A stretch of DNA of 64,000 bases from a virus: the IMG/VR virus record IMGVR_UViG_3300032116_000104, positions 1-64,000 of that record. The stretch is one strand, 5' to 3'. Positions 30,726 to 40,205 of this stretch are shown piece by piece. Both the position numbers and the translations under genes were made by a program. The notes under the pieces are model-generated. The model ran no database searches. It was not told the origin of the DNA and saw only the letters and a program-made list of their open reading frames with translations. Numbering within the stretch: position 1 is the stretch's first letter; the number at the start of each line of letters is the position of its first letter.

Positions 30726-33700
30726 TTAGAGGTCTTGAATCTCAACTTCTCTTCCGCGCTGATTGCGTCGGTTGACCGTTCTGGAACTCAACTCCTCAAC
30801 CGTTCTGTCAATGAATGTAGCCATGGCTGCTTTAGCGAGCATGTCAAGCATGGTTGCAAACTTCTGCTGACGCTCGTTGCCTCCGATGGCACCTTGACGG
30901 TCAATGACCACCATCATGGCGTCAAGGATTTCATCAACTTCATCTCTGGTCATCAGGATGCGCCCAGCGTTGGTTCTTCTGCTGCCCAACTTGGCTGCCT
31001 CTTGACGACTGATGAGGTCTTGAAGCGCCTTGAGGGCGTCTGATGTTCTCTTGTCCTGAGCCTTGTCTGCCTCACGGATTTCCTTCGGCAGTGAGTCAAG
31101 AATATCTTTGAAGAAAGTGGCTTCTGCCTTGATTTCCGTGCGGCCCTGCTTGGAGTCGGTTGACGACCTCAGGCCTCTCGTGTTCCGCGAGCGGGCGGCC
31201 ACATAATCCCTAACTTCCTGGGACACCACCCTGTTGGCATTGACTGGGACACTTGAGCGGAGACCCTCACCCATGCGTCGGGTAATGACTTCTCCTGCTG
31301 CTGGCTCCGCGTCTGGAGTTGGGACATTGTCGTCAATGTCCAGTGGGCGGCCCTCAACTCTCCTGACAACACCGCCAGTATCGTCAAACGCATCGTCTGA
31401 AATGTCGGCAATGTCGGCAGCAGCGCGACCCCTTCTCGGTGCAACCTCTATCTCTGGTCCATCCTTAATGAACTTGTCATTCTTGTAATAAGTGTCCAGT
31501 CCGTTAAGGGTTCTCAAGAGTGTTTCTGCTCGCTGAATAATCTTCTCTGCTGGACCATCGGTATCGTCGGCTTCCTCGGCGTCAGCGAGGTAGTTCTTAA
31601 CTCTCTGGATGGCAGCCTTGATTTGGTTCCTGCTCAGGTCTTCGCTGTCCATAATGTCAGCGATTTCATCCCAGGCCTCAGCATGGAGTTCATCAATTCT
31701 GCCCCTGTCTGAAAGTCTTGAAGCGTCGTTGACGGTCTTGTCAAGGAAGTTGTTGATTCTTCTTGAGTCGTCTCTACGCTCCGTGGTTGCGTCTTCGTCA
31801 TTTGCAGGACGAGGCTTGACGGCAACTTCTTTTGGCCCCTGTTGTGGCTGGCGTTGTGTCGGCTGCACTGGGCCCCTCTCGGCACGACGAGCCCCACGCT
31901 CTGCCCTTCTTTCGTCAGAAGCCTCTCTATCAAGCACTTCCTTCATAACGCGCTCATAGTCAACTTTGCGCATTCCACTTCTCTCTGGAGAGTGGTCTGC
32001 CATCCAGTTGAACTGTTGTTCTGCCGTCATGCCATCCCAGTTATCTGGCTTCATGCTCTGGAATGTCTTGCCCTTGCTGTCTTCCTTGGCCCTAGAGCCC
32101 ATCGGGCGTCCTTTGCTGCCACTGCGACCAGTATCACCGAGTCCTGTTACGCGGATTCCACCTCCGCCAGTATCGTCATCGCTGGTTGATGAACGCATGC
32201 CACGACCACTTGACTTCTTGGGATTGGCATCGCCAGTAATATTGCTGTACAGGGTATCAAGGGCCTTCCAGTCCTTCGCAAGAAGCGTTCCGTCCCCACG
32301 CCTGTTGTACTCCTCTCGGATTCTCATTGAGACGCCGAGGCTTCCACCCCTTGCGCTGTTCATGAAGAACACGAGTTTCTTCTGGCGGGCCTCATCAATG
32401 TCCGCAGGAGCGCCATTGTTATTATTTGAACGAAGGCCTAGGTTGCCGCGCTTGCCAGCCTGCTGGTCTTCCCAGTTGAGGCTCACATACTTTCCGCCCT
32501 CTGATTCGGCGGCCTGGTCAATTACGCCCTGAATGTCGGAGGTAACAACTGTTCTGCCGTCTCGGCGTGGCTCTTTTGCCGACTCAATGGCGTCTTCAAT
32601 CTGCTCAACCTCGTCTGGGGTGAGGTCAACTTTGCCATTCCTTGCGTTTTTAAGTTTCTCGTCAAGAGCATCAAGCGCTGCACCATTGGCAGAAAAACGC
32701 TTGAGCATTGGAATCTCGTCGCGAAGTTGTGCAATCTCATCGTCGCTGAGCGTCATTGATAGATTGTTTGCAACTCTTCTTGTTGAAGAACGCATTCCCT
32801 CATCTGAATCGGTCCGTGACTGTTGTGCCGCCTCGCGACGACGCATTGCACGCAGTTCCGCCTTGCGAACATCTTCACGACGCATTCCGAGAGACTCGGC
32901 CACTTCCTGGAGTGATTCACCTGCCTCGCGGCGTCTCAGAATTCGGTTTTCCGTTTTTTCTCTTTTTGCCCTTTCAAGACCTTCCTTGACGGTGGGTCTT
33001 GGTTTCCTGGCGGCGCGCGCAGTTGTGACCGCCCTGTCTTTCCCAGTCCAGTCCTTGAAAATCCTTGCCCTGGTCGCAAAATCACCTATTCCTTTATCGT
33101 CCCATGCATCAAAAACTCTTTCAGTTATTCCATCACCCCATGGGCCCATCATTTCCCTAACAGACGGGTTCTGCACTGGGAAGTCATCATCTATGCCCAG
33201 AGCGCTGGCAATTTGCTCGGCAACGATTTCCCCAAAACCGTTCAATACATCAACGAATGCCGATTCTTCTCCTTCGTCCCCAAATAGTCCATCAGACATG
33301 AGCCTGACCGCATCCTCTGCGAGAGAATCCATGCGAGAACGCATATTTTCTCTGGTAAATGGGGTGTTGGCAGCCGCATCAAAGAGTTCTTCAGTCCTGC
33401 TCCGAGACGACTCATCCAGGTCACGAATCATTGACCTTCCTGACTCCCTTTTACGCACATCAGACACTCTGTCTTTTCTGTCACGAGTTGACGACATCAG
33501 ACCTCTAATGCGTGCCTTTTGCTTATCGTTTGGATTTGGACGAATGGGCAATTTTTCAATATTGCGCTCCATGCGGTCACGCCAGTCATCCAGAAGTTCA
33601 ATTATCTCATCTTTGCTGAAAGAGTCCCAGTTTCGCAGCCACTCTCCCGTTGGGTCATCTGGGTCAGGGAGATACTCATTATCTGGGATGTTCGCTGCCT

Positions 33701-36700
33701 TGACTCTTTCCTCAAGAAGGTCACGAGCAAGGTAGGCAATATCAGTGACAGCCGTTCTATCTCCGCCACCTCCAGTGTTTCTGACACCATTTGCGGCTAT
33801 GTCAATTATTGACTGACGGATACGATTTAGTTCATCGCCAATGTTTTCTGGAGTTATGTCAGTGAGAACTATTGATTCAAAAAGTTCCATCGCTCTGTCT
33901 GCTGTGGCGGCATCCCATCCACCGCCCTGCTGCCCAGGCTGCATGAACCCCCTGATGTCACGCAACTCTTTTGACGCATCAAGTCTTGCCTGACGCGCCT
34001 GTTGTGCTGCCGCAGATGCGCGCCCTGCCTCTACGTCCCTCATATTGACGACTTCTACATCGCCAGTGCTGGAACGGACTCCTGTAGTTGGAAATTTGTT
34101 ATTTAACCCATTGGTCAGGGTATTGATTTCGTCTTCTGAGAATCCAAGTTCTCTGAGTTTGCCAACAATGTCTGACTCAATTTTCTGACGCGCCTCGCGA
34201 GACTCCGTTGGGTCAATCTTGCCCTTTTCATCACGCTTGACCATTCCAGAGCCGCGCTTACCGAGGTTCTCGGTCGTGGAGCGCATTCCACTACGGCGAC
34301 GCGCTGGGTTCAGGTTCTCAAGTTCTTCTTTAGAAACACCTTCAACAATGACCCTTCTTGCGGTCTTGGCGACTTCAAGTTGTCTGGCGAGCCTGGCTTC
34401 GTCTGGGCTTGGCTTGGCTCTCTCCATGTTCATATCGTCAACAGCAAGTTTGAGAACTCTATTCATGTCCTCAAAGTTGGTAGTCCCATTCTTCATGTCA
34501 CGAATGAGGCCATCAACCCAATCCTTGTCAAGGCCGCCCCTTGCCGAGTAGGCGGTTGGATAGTCTTCTAGTGACTCTTCAATATCTCTCAGAAACTCTG
34601 AAATTCTTCTGCCGCGACGGTCGGTAATTGACAGCGGTGAGTCCATTGAAGAACTCCTGAGACCACGAGCACGATTCATGCGTGGGTCTCCTCTGGTCTC
34701 TGCAATCTCCCATGCACGGAGGTCTTCCGCTCTGACGCCAAGGATTCCAGCAAGTTCACGAACTGGCGTTCCTTCAAAGCGCTTACGCAAGATGAATTCA
34801 GCAAGAGCCCTATCGGTGTCCTGGAATCGCGGCTCCTGACCTGGCTCCCCTCGTTGCGCAAGTTGTGCTGGTGTTCGTGCTGGGATGAGGTCTTTCGCCC
34901 TCTTCTTAATTTCCTGAATTTCTAGTTTCCGCACTTCTTCGCGCGACATACCATACTCTTCAGCAACATCATCAAGTACTTTGCCAGCAAGACGAGCATC
35001 AACAATCGCCCTGTCTCTGTCAATCTCAACCTGCATATCGTCCAGCAGCGCATCAACATCGTCTCTATCGGTTGAGGAACGAAGGCCTCTTCTTGAGCCA
35101 CCCGCATCTATGGAATCAGCAAGTTGCTGAATATCCTCAAACGGACCACCACGGTCTCTTCCGTATGCAGAGAGAGTGGCTATTAAAGCCAGTCTTGCGT
35201 TGTTCTTATCGTCCTCGCTAAGAGGAGACTTTGGCCTTCTTCTGCTCGGAAAGAATTTTGTAAAATCATCTCTGTCGCCGTCAGACAGTTTTATATATTG
35301 GTCTTTAAGTGTTGAAATAAGGTCGCTTAGTTCTTCTGCGCCAGGAAATTCGTCTGGAATGTCGCCTTGCATTACTGATGCAACTGTCCAGTCTGAACCA
35401 GGCTGCGGGGGAAAGTAATCGCCCTGTTCGCTAGGCATAAACCGCGAAAGAACCTCCCCGAGGTTTTCAAGGAGAATTTCATCTACATCATCCATTGATG
35501 TATCACCGTCATTGCCAAGACTTGCGTCAAGCGCCTCTATTGCTCGCTGAAGTGCTTTTGTCTGCTCATCTATGGTCATTTCCGCAAAGCGGTCTCCCAT
35601 TGCGTCAATAATTTCTCTTTGCTCTACGCTATTGGCCTTTGCCGTTCTTGAGCGAAGCCCATCAGGGCGACCCTTGGAGTCTCCAGCACTTTGCATGCTA
35701 CGCACCATGTTACGAAGCGCATCAGAGTTTTGCTTATCCGTACTACGAACTCGCTTGTTATTTACTGAGTCAAGAACTGTGCCGAGGGCAAGAAGAGACG
35801 CAATTTGGTCGTCTTCTGACACTGCTCTCTTCCCTCTGGTTTTATACATGTCACCAAAGCGACCCTTGCCGCCAAGTTTTTCATAGGCATCCTGGACTTC
35901 ACTCAGAAGGTCACTGACGCTCTCTTTGTCAACGCTCTCTGAACCATCAAGAATTTTGGATGCTGAGTAATCACCCGATGGCGCTTCCACGGATAGAAAA
36001 TCACTCATTAGTTCAGACAGGTATTCTCTGTAGAAATCAATTTCATCGTCACCAGTGGCATCAAACAATTCCAACTGGTCTTTAACGATATTTCTAAAAG
36101 CCTCTTTTCTTTCAGATGGAGACATTTTTGCCATTGATTCAATTGCTGTTCCAGAACGCAGTCCACCATCACGACGGTTCTTGGCCTCAAGTTCGGCTTG
36201 TCGCACATCCTCGCGACGCATGTTGAGCGACTGAGCAACATCCTGTAGTGACTCCCCAGCCTCGCGGCGCTTGAGAATCTCATCGTTTGTCTTGCGCTTT
36301 GCATCGCGCTGGCGGATTGCCCGAAGTTCAGCCTTTCGCACGTCTTCGCGGCGCATGCCAAGGGACTCGGCTACGTCCTGCAAGGACTCTCCAGCCTCAC
36401 GGCGCTTCAAGATGGAGGCGTCGTCGTTGCTGTCTTTTCCACCAGATGAACGGAGACCACGACCAGTGTTGATGCCCTGCCCCTGGGCGGCCTGAATTGC
36501 CGCCTGAGTATTTACGCGACCACGCGTTGACCTGTCGTTGACGCCTGGAATCGCAGGTCTTTGGAACGGTGTCCCTTCTTGAACGATGCCATCGCCGTCA
36601 CCGTCCCAAGCGTTGGGGTCAAATCTAGCGGTTAGGCCTCTTGCGAGGCGGCGTCCTTTTCCCCCTCCGCCACCACCAATCGCTCGCCCGATGCGATTGC

Positions 36701-38015
36701 CAAGCCCCTTCTTTAGAGTTTCAACTGCATCAATGAACTCGGGAGTGACACCAGAGGTAATCACGATTCCCTTTTCAGAGACATATGAATCTACGCGGTG
36801 GTAATCCATGATTGGGTCAAGGAGTTGCTTCGTGTGGAAAGCATTATTGATGTCAACTGGGATGACATACTCTGCTGACTTCACTTCAACTTCCTTCTCT
36901 GCCGAAGCAAGGACATCTTGGAGCATTTCCATGACATTCTTCAGTTTTGCAAGGTTGCGCTTGTTGAGCGAGCGGCCAATCTTCTCCTCAATGTCATCAA
37001 GGAAGAAGTCGTCAAAGTCCAAGTCGTCGGACTTTCCTGGCATTGGCATGAAGTCGTCTGGGTCATCCCCAAGATAGGCGTCCCCCTGCGGCTTCATTGA
37101 CACAGCAAAAGCCTGTGCTGGAGATGACGGTATGGCGGGAATCTCTGGCGTGTAGACAGTCTGACTCTGGACGCGCTCAGGCTTGCCAAACATGAATTGA
37201 CCATCCTGGAAGTGGAATGCCACTCTGTATGTTGACGACTCACCGTCGCTTGTCAGTCTGTCAAAAACAACAGTGTTCTCTGTTGCGGCCCTCACGATGA
37301 CGTTGGAGCCAGACCGCTTGACAAGTTCCCTTCTGAGGGCAACCATCAGCGGGTTCTCTGGGGCAGATGGACGAACTGGGCGAACGGCCTGCTGTGGCTT
37401 CGGCGCCATTGGCTTCATCATTCCAGACGGCATTCCAGGGCTGTGCGGCATGCCTGGCATGCCCATCATTCCGTGACCCTTCTCCTCATCCGCCAGAGTA
37501 GTATCTGACTTAACCGAAATCGTGCCAGTCAGTTGGTTGGCTCCATGAAGAACTGGGGAAACCTCGTAAAGTTCCACCTCTCTGAGGATGTTGGCCTGAA
37601 GATTAGGGTCAAAAGACGCCTGAATGGTCTTGTAGCCAATTGACCACTCCTGCTCCTCACCAAAGAAGGCAACATTGGCGAAAGCCTCACGGCCCTTCTC
37701 TGAATTGAGGTTGAACTGAACGCGAGCGTAAAGACCGCCGATTCCAGCAGCCTTCATCTTTCCTGGCAGTCTTGAGTCGGTTGGGGGAACTTCGTAAATC
37801 TCCAAAACCTTGCCGATGGGGTCATTCCAGTTGTGTCCCCAGACGACTCTTGGCTTGCGTCGCTTCAGACTTGAGTTAAAAGCACCTGGGAGAAGAACAT
37901 CACCGACGCTGTCCTTGTTTCCGACGCCAGCAACGAAGCACTCAACGATGCCCTGAGCCTGGTCAACATTGAATGTTCCAGAACTCGCTTTGAACTCAAT
38001 ATCAGAAAAAGACAT
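30726..38015 (-). CDS. 2429-aa fusion: HK97-type prohead protease (S78) plus giant modular extension
   Basis: Residues 1-170 are a prohead maturation protease: GDVLLPGAF, VVWGHNW (catalytic His near 61) and EWSIGYK (catalytic Ser near 125), then VELYEVSPVLHGAN. Such proteases are usually about 200 aa; this one runs on for more than 2200 residues. The extension has a Met/Pro-rich GMPGMPHSPGMP linker, the EF-hand-like RFDPNAWDGDGDGIVQ module (about residues 462-490), five HTH-like repeats (RREAGESLQDVAESLG type), several diverged helical repeats, and 13 peptides close to G-[LM]-R-S-S-T. It lies between portal and scaffold-like genes, the normal protease position. I infer a self-processing polyprotein. 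Confidence 0.85.
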   Translation of the reverse strand: MSFSDIEFKASSGTFNVDQAQGIVECFVAGVGNKDSVGDVLLPGAFNSSLKRRKPRVVWGHNWNDPIGKVLEIYEVPPTDSRLPGKMKAAGIGGLYARVQFNLNSEKGREAFANVAFFGEEQEWSIGYKTIQASFDPNLQANILREVELYEVSPVLHGANQLTGTISVKSDTTLADEEKGHGMMGMPGMPHSPGMPSGMMKPMAPKPQQAVRPVRPSAPENPLMVALRRELVKRSGSNVIVRAATENTVVFDRLTSDGESSTYRVAFHFQDGQFMFGKPERVQSQTVYTPEIPAIPSSPAQAFAVSMKPQGDAYLGDDPDDFMPMPGKSDDLDFDDFFLDDIEEKIGRSLNKRNLAKLKNVMEMLQDVLASAEKEVEVKSAEYVIPVDINNAFHTKQLLDPIMDYHRVDSYVSEKGIVITSGVTPEFIDAVETLKKGLGNRIGRAIGGGGGGKGRRLARGLTARFDPNAWDGDGDGIVQEGTPFQRPAIPGVNDRSTRGRVNTQAAIQAAQGQGINTGRGLRSSGGKDSNDDASILKRREAGESLQDVAESLGMRREDVRKAELRAIRQRDAKRKTNDEILKRREAGESLQDVAQSLNMRREDVRQAELEAKNRRDGGLRSGTAIESMAKMSPSERKEAFRNIVKDQLELFDATGDDEIDFYREYLSELMSDFLSVEAPSGDYSASKILDGSESVDKESVSDLLSEVQDAYEKLGGKGRFGDMYKTRGKRAVSEDDQIASLLALGTVLDSVNNKRVRSTDKQNSDALRNMVRSMQSAGDSKGRPDGLRSRTAKANSVEQREIIDAMGDRFAEMTIDEQTKALQRAIEALDASLGNDGDTSMDDVDEILLENLGEVLSRFMPSEQGDYFPPQPGSDWTVASVMQGDIPDEFPGAEELSDLISTLKDQYIKLSDGDRDDFTKFFPSRRRPKSPLSEDDKNNARLALIATLSAYGRDRGGPFEDIQQLADSIDAGGSRRGLRSSTDRDDVDALLDDMQVEIDRDRAIVDARLAGKVLDDVAEEYGMSREEVRKLEIQEIKKRAKDLIPARTPAQLAQRGEPGQEPRFQDTDRALAEFILRKRFEGTPVRELAGILGVRAEDLRAWEIAETRGDPRMNRARGLRSSSMDSPLSITDRRGRRISEFLRDIEESLEDYPTAYSARGGLDKDWVDGLIRDMKNGTTNFEDMNRVLKLAVDDMNMERAKPSPDEARLARQLEVAKTARRVIVEGVSKEELENLNPARRRSGMRSTTENLGKRGSGMVKRDEKGKIDPTESREARQKIESDIVGKLRELGFSEDEINTLTNGLNNKFPTTGVRSSTGDVEVVNMRDVEAGRASAAAQQARQARLDASKELRDIRGFMQPGQQGGGWDAATADRAMELFESIVLTDITPENIGDELNRIRQSIIDIAANGVRNTGGGGDRTAVTDIAYLARDLLEERVKAANIPDNEYLPDPDDPTGEWLRNWDSFSKDEIIELLDDWRDRMERNIEKLPIRPNPNDKQKARIRGLMSSTRDRKDRVSDVRKRESGRSMIRDLDESSRSRTEELFDAAANTPFTRENMRSRMDSLAEDAVRLMSDGLFGDEGEESAFVDVLNGFGEIVAEQIASALGIDDDFPVQNPSVREMMGPWGDGITERVFDAWDDKGIGDFATRARIFKDWTGKDRAVTTARAARKPRPTVKEGLERAKREKTENRILRRREAGESLQEVAESLGMRREDVRKAELRAMRRREAAQQSRTDSDEGMRSSTRRVANNLSMTLSDDEIAQLRDEIPMLKRFSANGAALDALDEKLKNARNGKVDLTPDEVEQIEDAIESAKEPRRDGRTVVTSDIQGVIDQAAESEGGKYVSLNWEDQQAGKRGNLGLRSNNNNGAPADIDEARQKKLVFFMNSARGGSLGVSMRIREEYNRRGDGTLLAKDWKALDTLYSNITGDANPKKSSGRGMRSSTSDDDTGGGGIRVTGLGDTGRSGSKGRPMGSRAKEDSKGKTFQSMKPDNWDGMTAEQQFNWMADHSPERSGMRKVDYERVMKEVLDREASDERRAERGARRAERGPVQPTQRQPQQGPKEVAVKPRPANDEDATTERRDDSRRINNFLDKTVNDASRLSDRGRIDELHAEAWDEIADIMDSEDLSRNQIKAAIQRVKNYLADAEEADDTDGPAEKIIQRAETLLRTLNGLDTYYKNDKFIKDGPEIEVAPRRGRAAADIADISDDAFDDTGGVVRRVEGRPLDIDDNVPTPDAEPAAGEVITRRMGEGLRSSVPVNANRVVSQEVRDYVAARSRNTRGLRSSTDSKQGRTEIKAEATFFKDILDSLPKEIREADKAQDKRTSDALKALQDLISRQEAAKLGSRRTNAGRILMTRDEVDEILDAMMVVIDRQGAIGGNERQQKFATMLDMLAKAAMATFIDRTVEELSSRTVNRRNQRGREVEIQDL
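31161..36458 (-). repeat. Thirteen dispersed G-[LM]-R-S-S-T peptide repeats in the protease fusion
   Basis: Positions (approximate): 31161-31180 GLRSST, 31248-31265 GLRSSV, 32184-32203 GMRSST, 32423-32440 GLRSNN, 32779-32800 GMRSST, 33485-33505 GLMSST, 34069-34085 GVRSST, 34271-34290 GMRSTT, 34645-34665 GLRSSS, 35070-35088 GLRSST, 35643-35661 GLRSRT, 36146-36165 GLRSGT, 36441-36458 GLRSSG. Codons differ between copies, so the conservation is at the protein level. They usually sit in Gly/Asp/Arg-rich linkers between helical segments. Confidence 0.85.
32850..36413 (-). repeat. Five helix-turn-helix-like repeats in the protease fusion
   Basis: Three close copies of RREAGESLQ[DE]VAESLGMRRE (about 36315-36413, 36190-36285 and 32850-32945) and two diverged ones (VLDDVAEEYGMSREEVRKLE, about 34910-35008; VRELAGILGVRAEDLRAWE, about 34707-34800). 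Each has the sigma-70-region-4/resolvase-like pattern A-G-x-S-[LV]-x-[DE]-[VI]-A-x-x-[LY]-G. The first two are tandem. Confidence 0.75.
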
Positions 38016-38105
38016 AAGACTCCCTTGGTCTTCTTTGATAATAAACGAACGGCGGGTCCTGTTGATGCAAGTAATGACGCTTATGCGTATGTTTCAGTAA
38101 ATTAT

Positions 38106-40202
38106 TTACTGAAATGACCCTTGGACGCCAGCGTTCCACGCACGACGGGCTTCCTGTTCAGCGATTTCTGGCCTCTTCTTGCCCAAGAGGTTAGTGAACG
38201 TAGAGACGATTGAACTCCTGAAAAGCGTGCTTCGGATGTCCTCATCTGGGGCGTTGAGGGAAGTGAACATTGACGCACTCAGTTCACCAAATGTCTCGTC
38301 ATTCACTAGATTGATGCGCTCAATCTGGGAATTCACATGAGCGATGGCATCCTCTCGGGTGAATGGGGCAATCGGTAGACGCTTCTCCGCATAGGTTTCG
38401 CGGGCATCATTCATGATGGAAGTCAGGACTGGCCTGATGTCTTCCTCAATCTGTCTAGTCCATGTCTCCCTGTTGAAGATGGAGTCAATTTCCAAGGATG
38501 CCGTGGCGAGTTGCTTCTTCGCCTTGGCTCCGCTGGCCTTTTCCAGAACGACCCTCTGTTGCCTCTCAAAGATTCTCTCTAGGCTTCTGTCAAGAATCTG
38601 GGTCCATCTAGTGAGGGCAATATTGGACGCTTGGTCCAATTCTTGGTCCACCTTGGTTTGAATTGGCGAGTTAGCCAACGCCGACATTTGTTGTGGTGCT
38701 GGTGGCTCTTCTGTGGTGGCCATTTCGGGTGGAGCATCGTTTGGCCCCATTGGTGCTGGCGGCTCCGCTGCTTGGGCAGCAATTTGCATGGCGCCCTGCA
38801 TGGTCGTTGCATCTGGCGGTCCTTCTGGGGCGGCGTCAGTTGGCGGCATTCCTGGCATTCCTGGCATTCCTGGAGCACCTGGGGCACCTGGCATCCCTGG
38901 CATCCCTGGCATCCCTGGCATTCCTGGAGCACCTGGCATCTGTGCCTGCGGACCCTCTTCCATCTTCTTCTTGGTATTGGCGATGGGGGTGAGATTCGGG
39001 TTCATGAGAAGCGAGTCAGCAAGGTCGCTCTGAACATCCTTGCGTCCAGAATTAATTCTGTACTCGTTGGTACTGATGAGTCCATTCTGGAACTCATCCA
39101 TGAGGTAGCGCTGGCGCTCCTGCTCGTACAGAATCAGGACTGGAACATCCGATGTATCAAAGTCAATGTAATTGTTTTCATCAAGTTCGTCAAGGGCGCG
39201 ACCGAGAATTTCCAGATGCGGAAGCATTGTTTCGTTCCAGAAGACTCTGTGCTCCTCTGCGGCGTTGCTGAATGTCCTGCCCGCAGCGTTGCCAATGACC
39301 GACTCTGGCACTCCGAATGAAGCAAGAATCTCCTCTTTTGTGATTTGCCTCATCTGCATGTAGGCCGCATCACGGGGAGACGCAGATGTGTCAACATAAT
39401 CAACACCTTCGTCCGAAGAAATAACCGTTGTCTGACCCGTTCTGCTCAGGTTTCCACGGAAACGATTCTTGATTTCCTCTTTGTCGTCCTCGTCAATTTC
39501 CCCCCTGAGGACGATTAGTCCACCAGGACGACCGTCATTCAGCAAGTAGTTTCTGTTATAGACCTTTGCAAGATTCTCAATCTCTACGGCGACACCAGCG
39601 GACTCAAGAGGCGTCATTGAGAGGTACGGGTCAAGCGGGTGTGGCTTGCGAATCCAGACCACATCATCTGGCTTCATGATGATTGTTCTGCCGTCTGGCA
39701 TGATGACCTCATAGCCAGCGACAAAGTTCTTTGGGTCTGGAATTGGCGCGGTGGACTGCGGTGGCAAAAGGTTCAGGGCGATAACGGTTCCGTCTCTGGA
39801 ACGAATCTTCTCAATGAACGCACCTCTGGTGCTCATGAGAATCTGTGAGGAAAGCCTGTATCGGAAGATGAAGGAGTTCTCTCCTATGTTCGCTTTGGTA
39901 TTGAAGATTTTCAACAGGGGGCTGTCCTTAGCCGCCTTGCCGCCAAGAATCTGCCCGTCAGGTGAGTTATCCTTGCGAAGAATGACTGGAAGCCTTGCCT
40001 GGTTTCCAGCGATGGCATCAATGCATCGCGACACCCAAGTGACCTTCTGCATGCCCTCGCGATAAACGCGCTCAATGTCCCATGAGTCCTTGTAGCCACG
40101 GCCTGCATAGGCGGGGTTCATTGCGATGGGGGCGCCAGGACCTATTGCCGCCTTGGAAGAACCTGAGTTCAGTGACTTATTTTGATAACTATTCCAGGCC
40201 AT
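38106..40202 (-). CDS. Phage portal protein, HK97 type, with collagen-like tail segment
   Basis: The protein is 698 aa. The core (RVYREGMQKVTWVSRCIDAIAGNQARLPVILRK; VDYVDTSASPRDAAYMQMRQIT..ILASFGVPESVIG; AAEEHRVFWNETMLPHLEILGRALDE) is a typical HK97-family portal of about 410 residues. Residues about 419-454 are Gly-Met-Pro/Gly-Ala-Pro triplets. The C-terminal ~200 residues are helical (LERIFERQQRVVLEKASGAKAKK, ARRAWNAGVQGSFQ) and resemble the head-morphogenesis-like extension found on some portals. It forms the DNA entry ring at one capsid vertex. First large gene of the head operon. Confidence 0.93.
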   Translation of the reverse strand: MAWNSYQNKSLNSGSSKAAIGPGAPIAMNPAYAGRGYKDSWDIERVYREGMQKVTWVSRCIDAIAGNQARLPVILRKDNSPDGQILGGKAAKDSPLLKIFNTKANIGENSFIFRYRLSSQILMSTRGAFIEKIRSRDGTVIALNLLPPQSTAPIPDPKNFVAGYEVIMPDGRTIIMKPDDVVWIRKPHPLDPYLSMTPLESAGVAVEIENLAKVYNRNYLLNDGRPGGLIVLRGEIDEDDKEEIKNRFRGNLSRTGQTTVISSDEGVDYVDTSASPRDAAYMQMRQITKEEILASFGVPESVIGNAAGRTFSNAAEEHRVFWNETMLPHLEILGRALDELDENNYIDFDTSDVPVLILYEQERQRYLMDEFQNGLISTNEYRINSGRKDVQSDLADSLLMNPNLTPIANTKKKMEEGPQAQMPGAPGMPGMPGMPGMPGAPGAPGMPGMPGMPPTDAAPEGPPDATTMQGAMQIAAQAAEPPAPMGPNDAPPEMATTEEPPAPQQMSALANSPIQTKVDQELDQASNIALTRWTQILDRSLERIFERQQRVVLEKASGAKAKKQLATASLEIDSIFNRETWTRQIEEDIRPVLTSIMNDARETYAEKRLPIAPFTREDAIAHVNSQIERINLVNDETFGELSASMFTSLNAPDEDIRSTLFRSSIVSTFTNLLGKKRPEIAEQEARRAWNAGVQGSFQ
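38843..38942 (-). repeat. Collagen-like G-x-P triplet repeat in the portal gene
   Basis: The DNA repeats a 9-bp unit (CCTGGCATT/CCTGGCATC on the plus strand) that encodes GMP and GAP triplets, about ten in a row. Such slippage-prone repeats can change length between isolates. Confidence 0.85.
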
Positions 40203-40205
40203 TTT

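Noticed and set aside
36180-36420. CRISPR-like array
   Set aside because: The similar units encode in-frame HTH-like peptide repeats and differ at third codon positions. There are no constant repeats with variable spacers.
38631-39320. Plus-strand Trp/His-rich frame opposite the portal collagen-like repeat
   Set aside because: It is a shadow of the CCTGGCATC repeat on the other strand. The portal reading has a family match; this does not.
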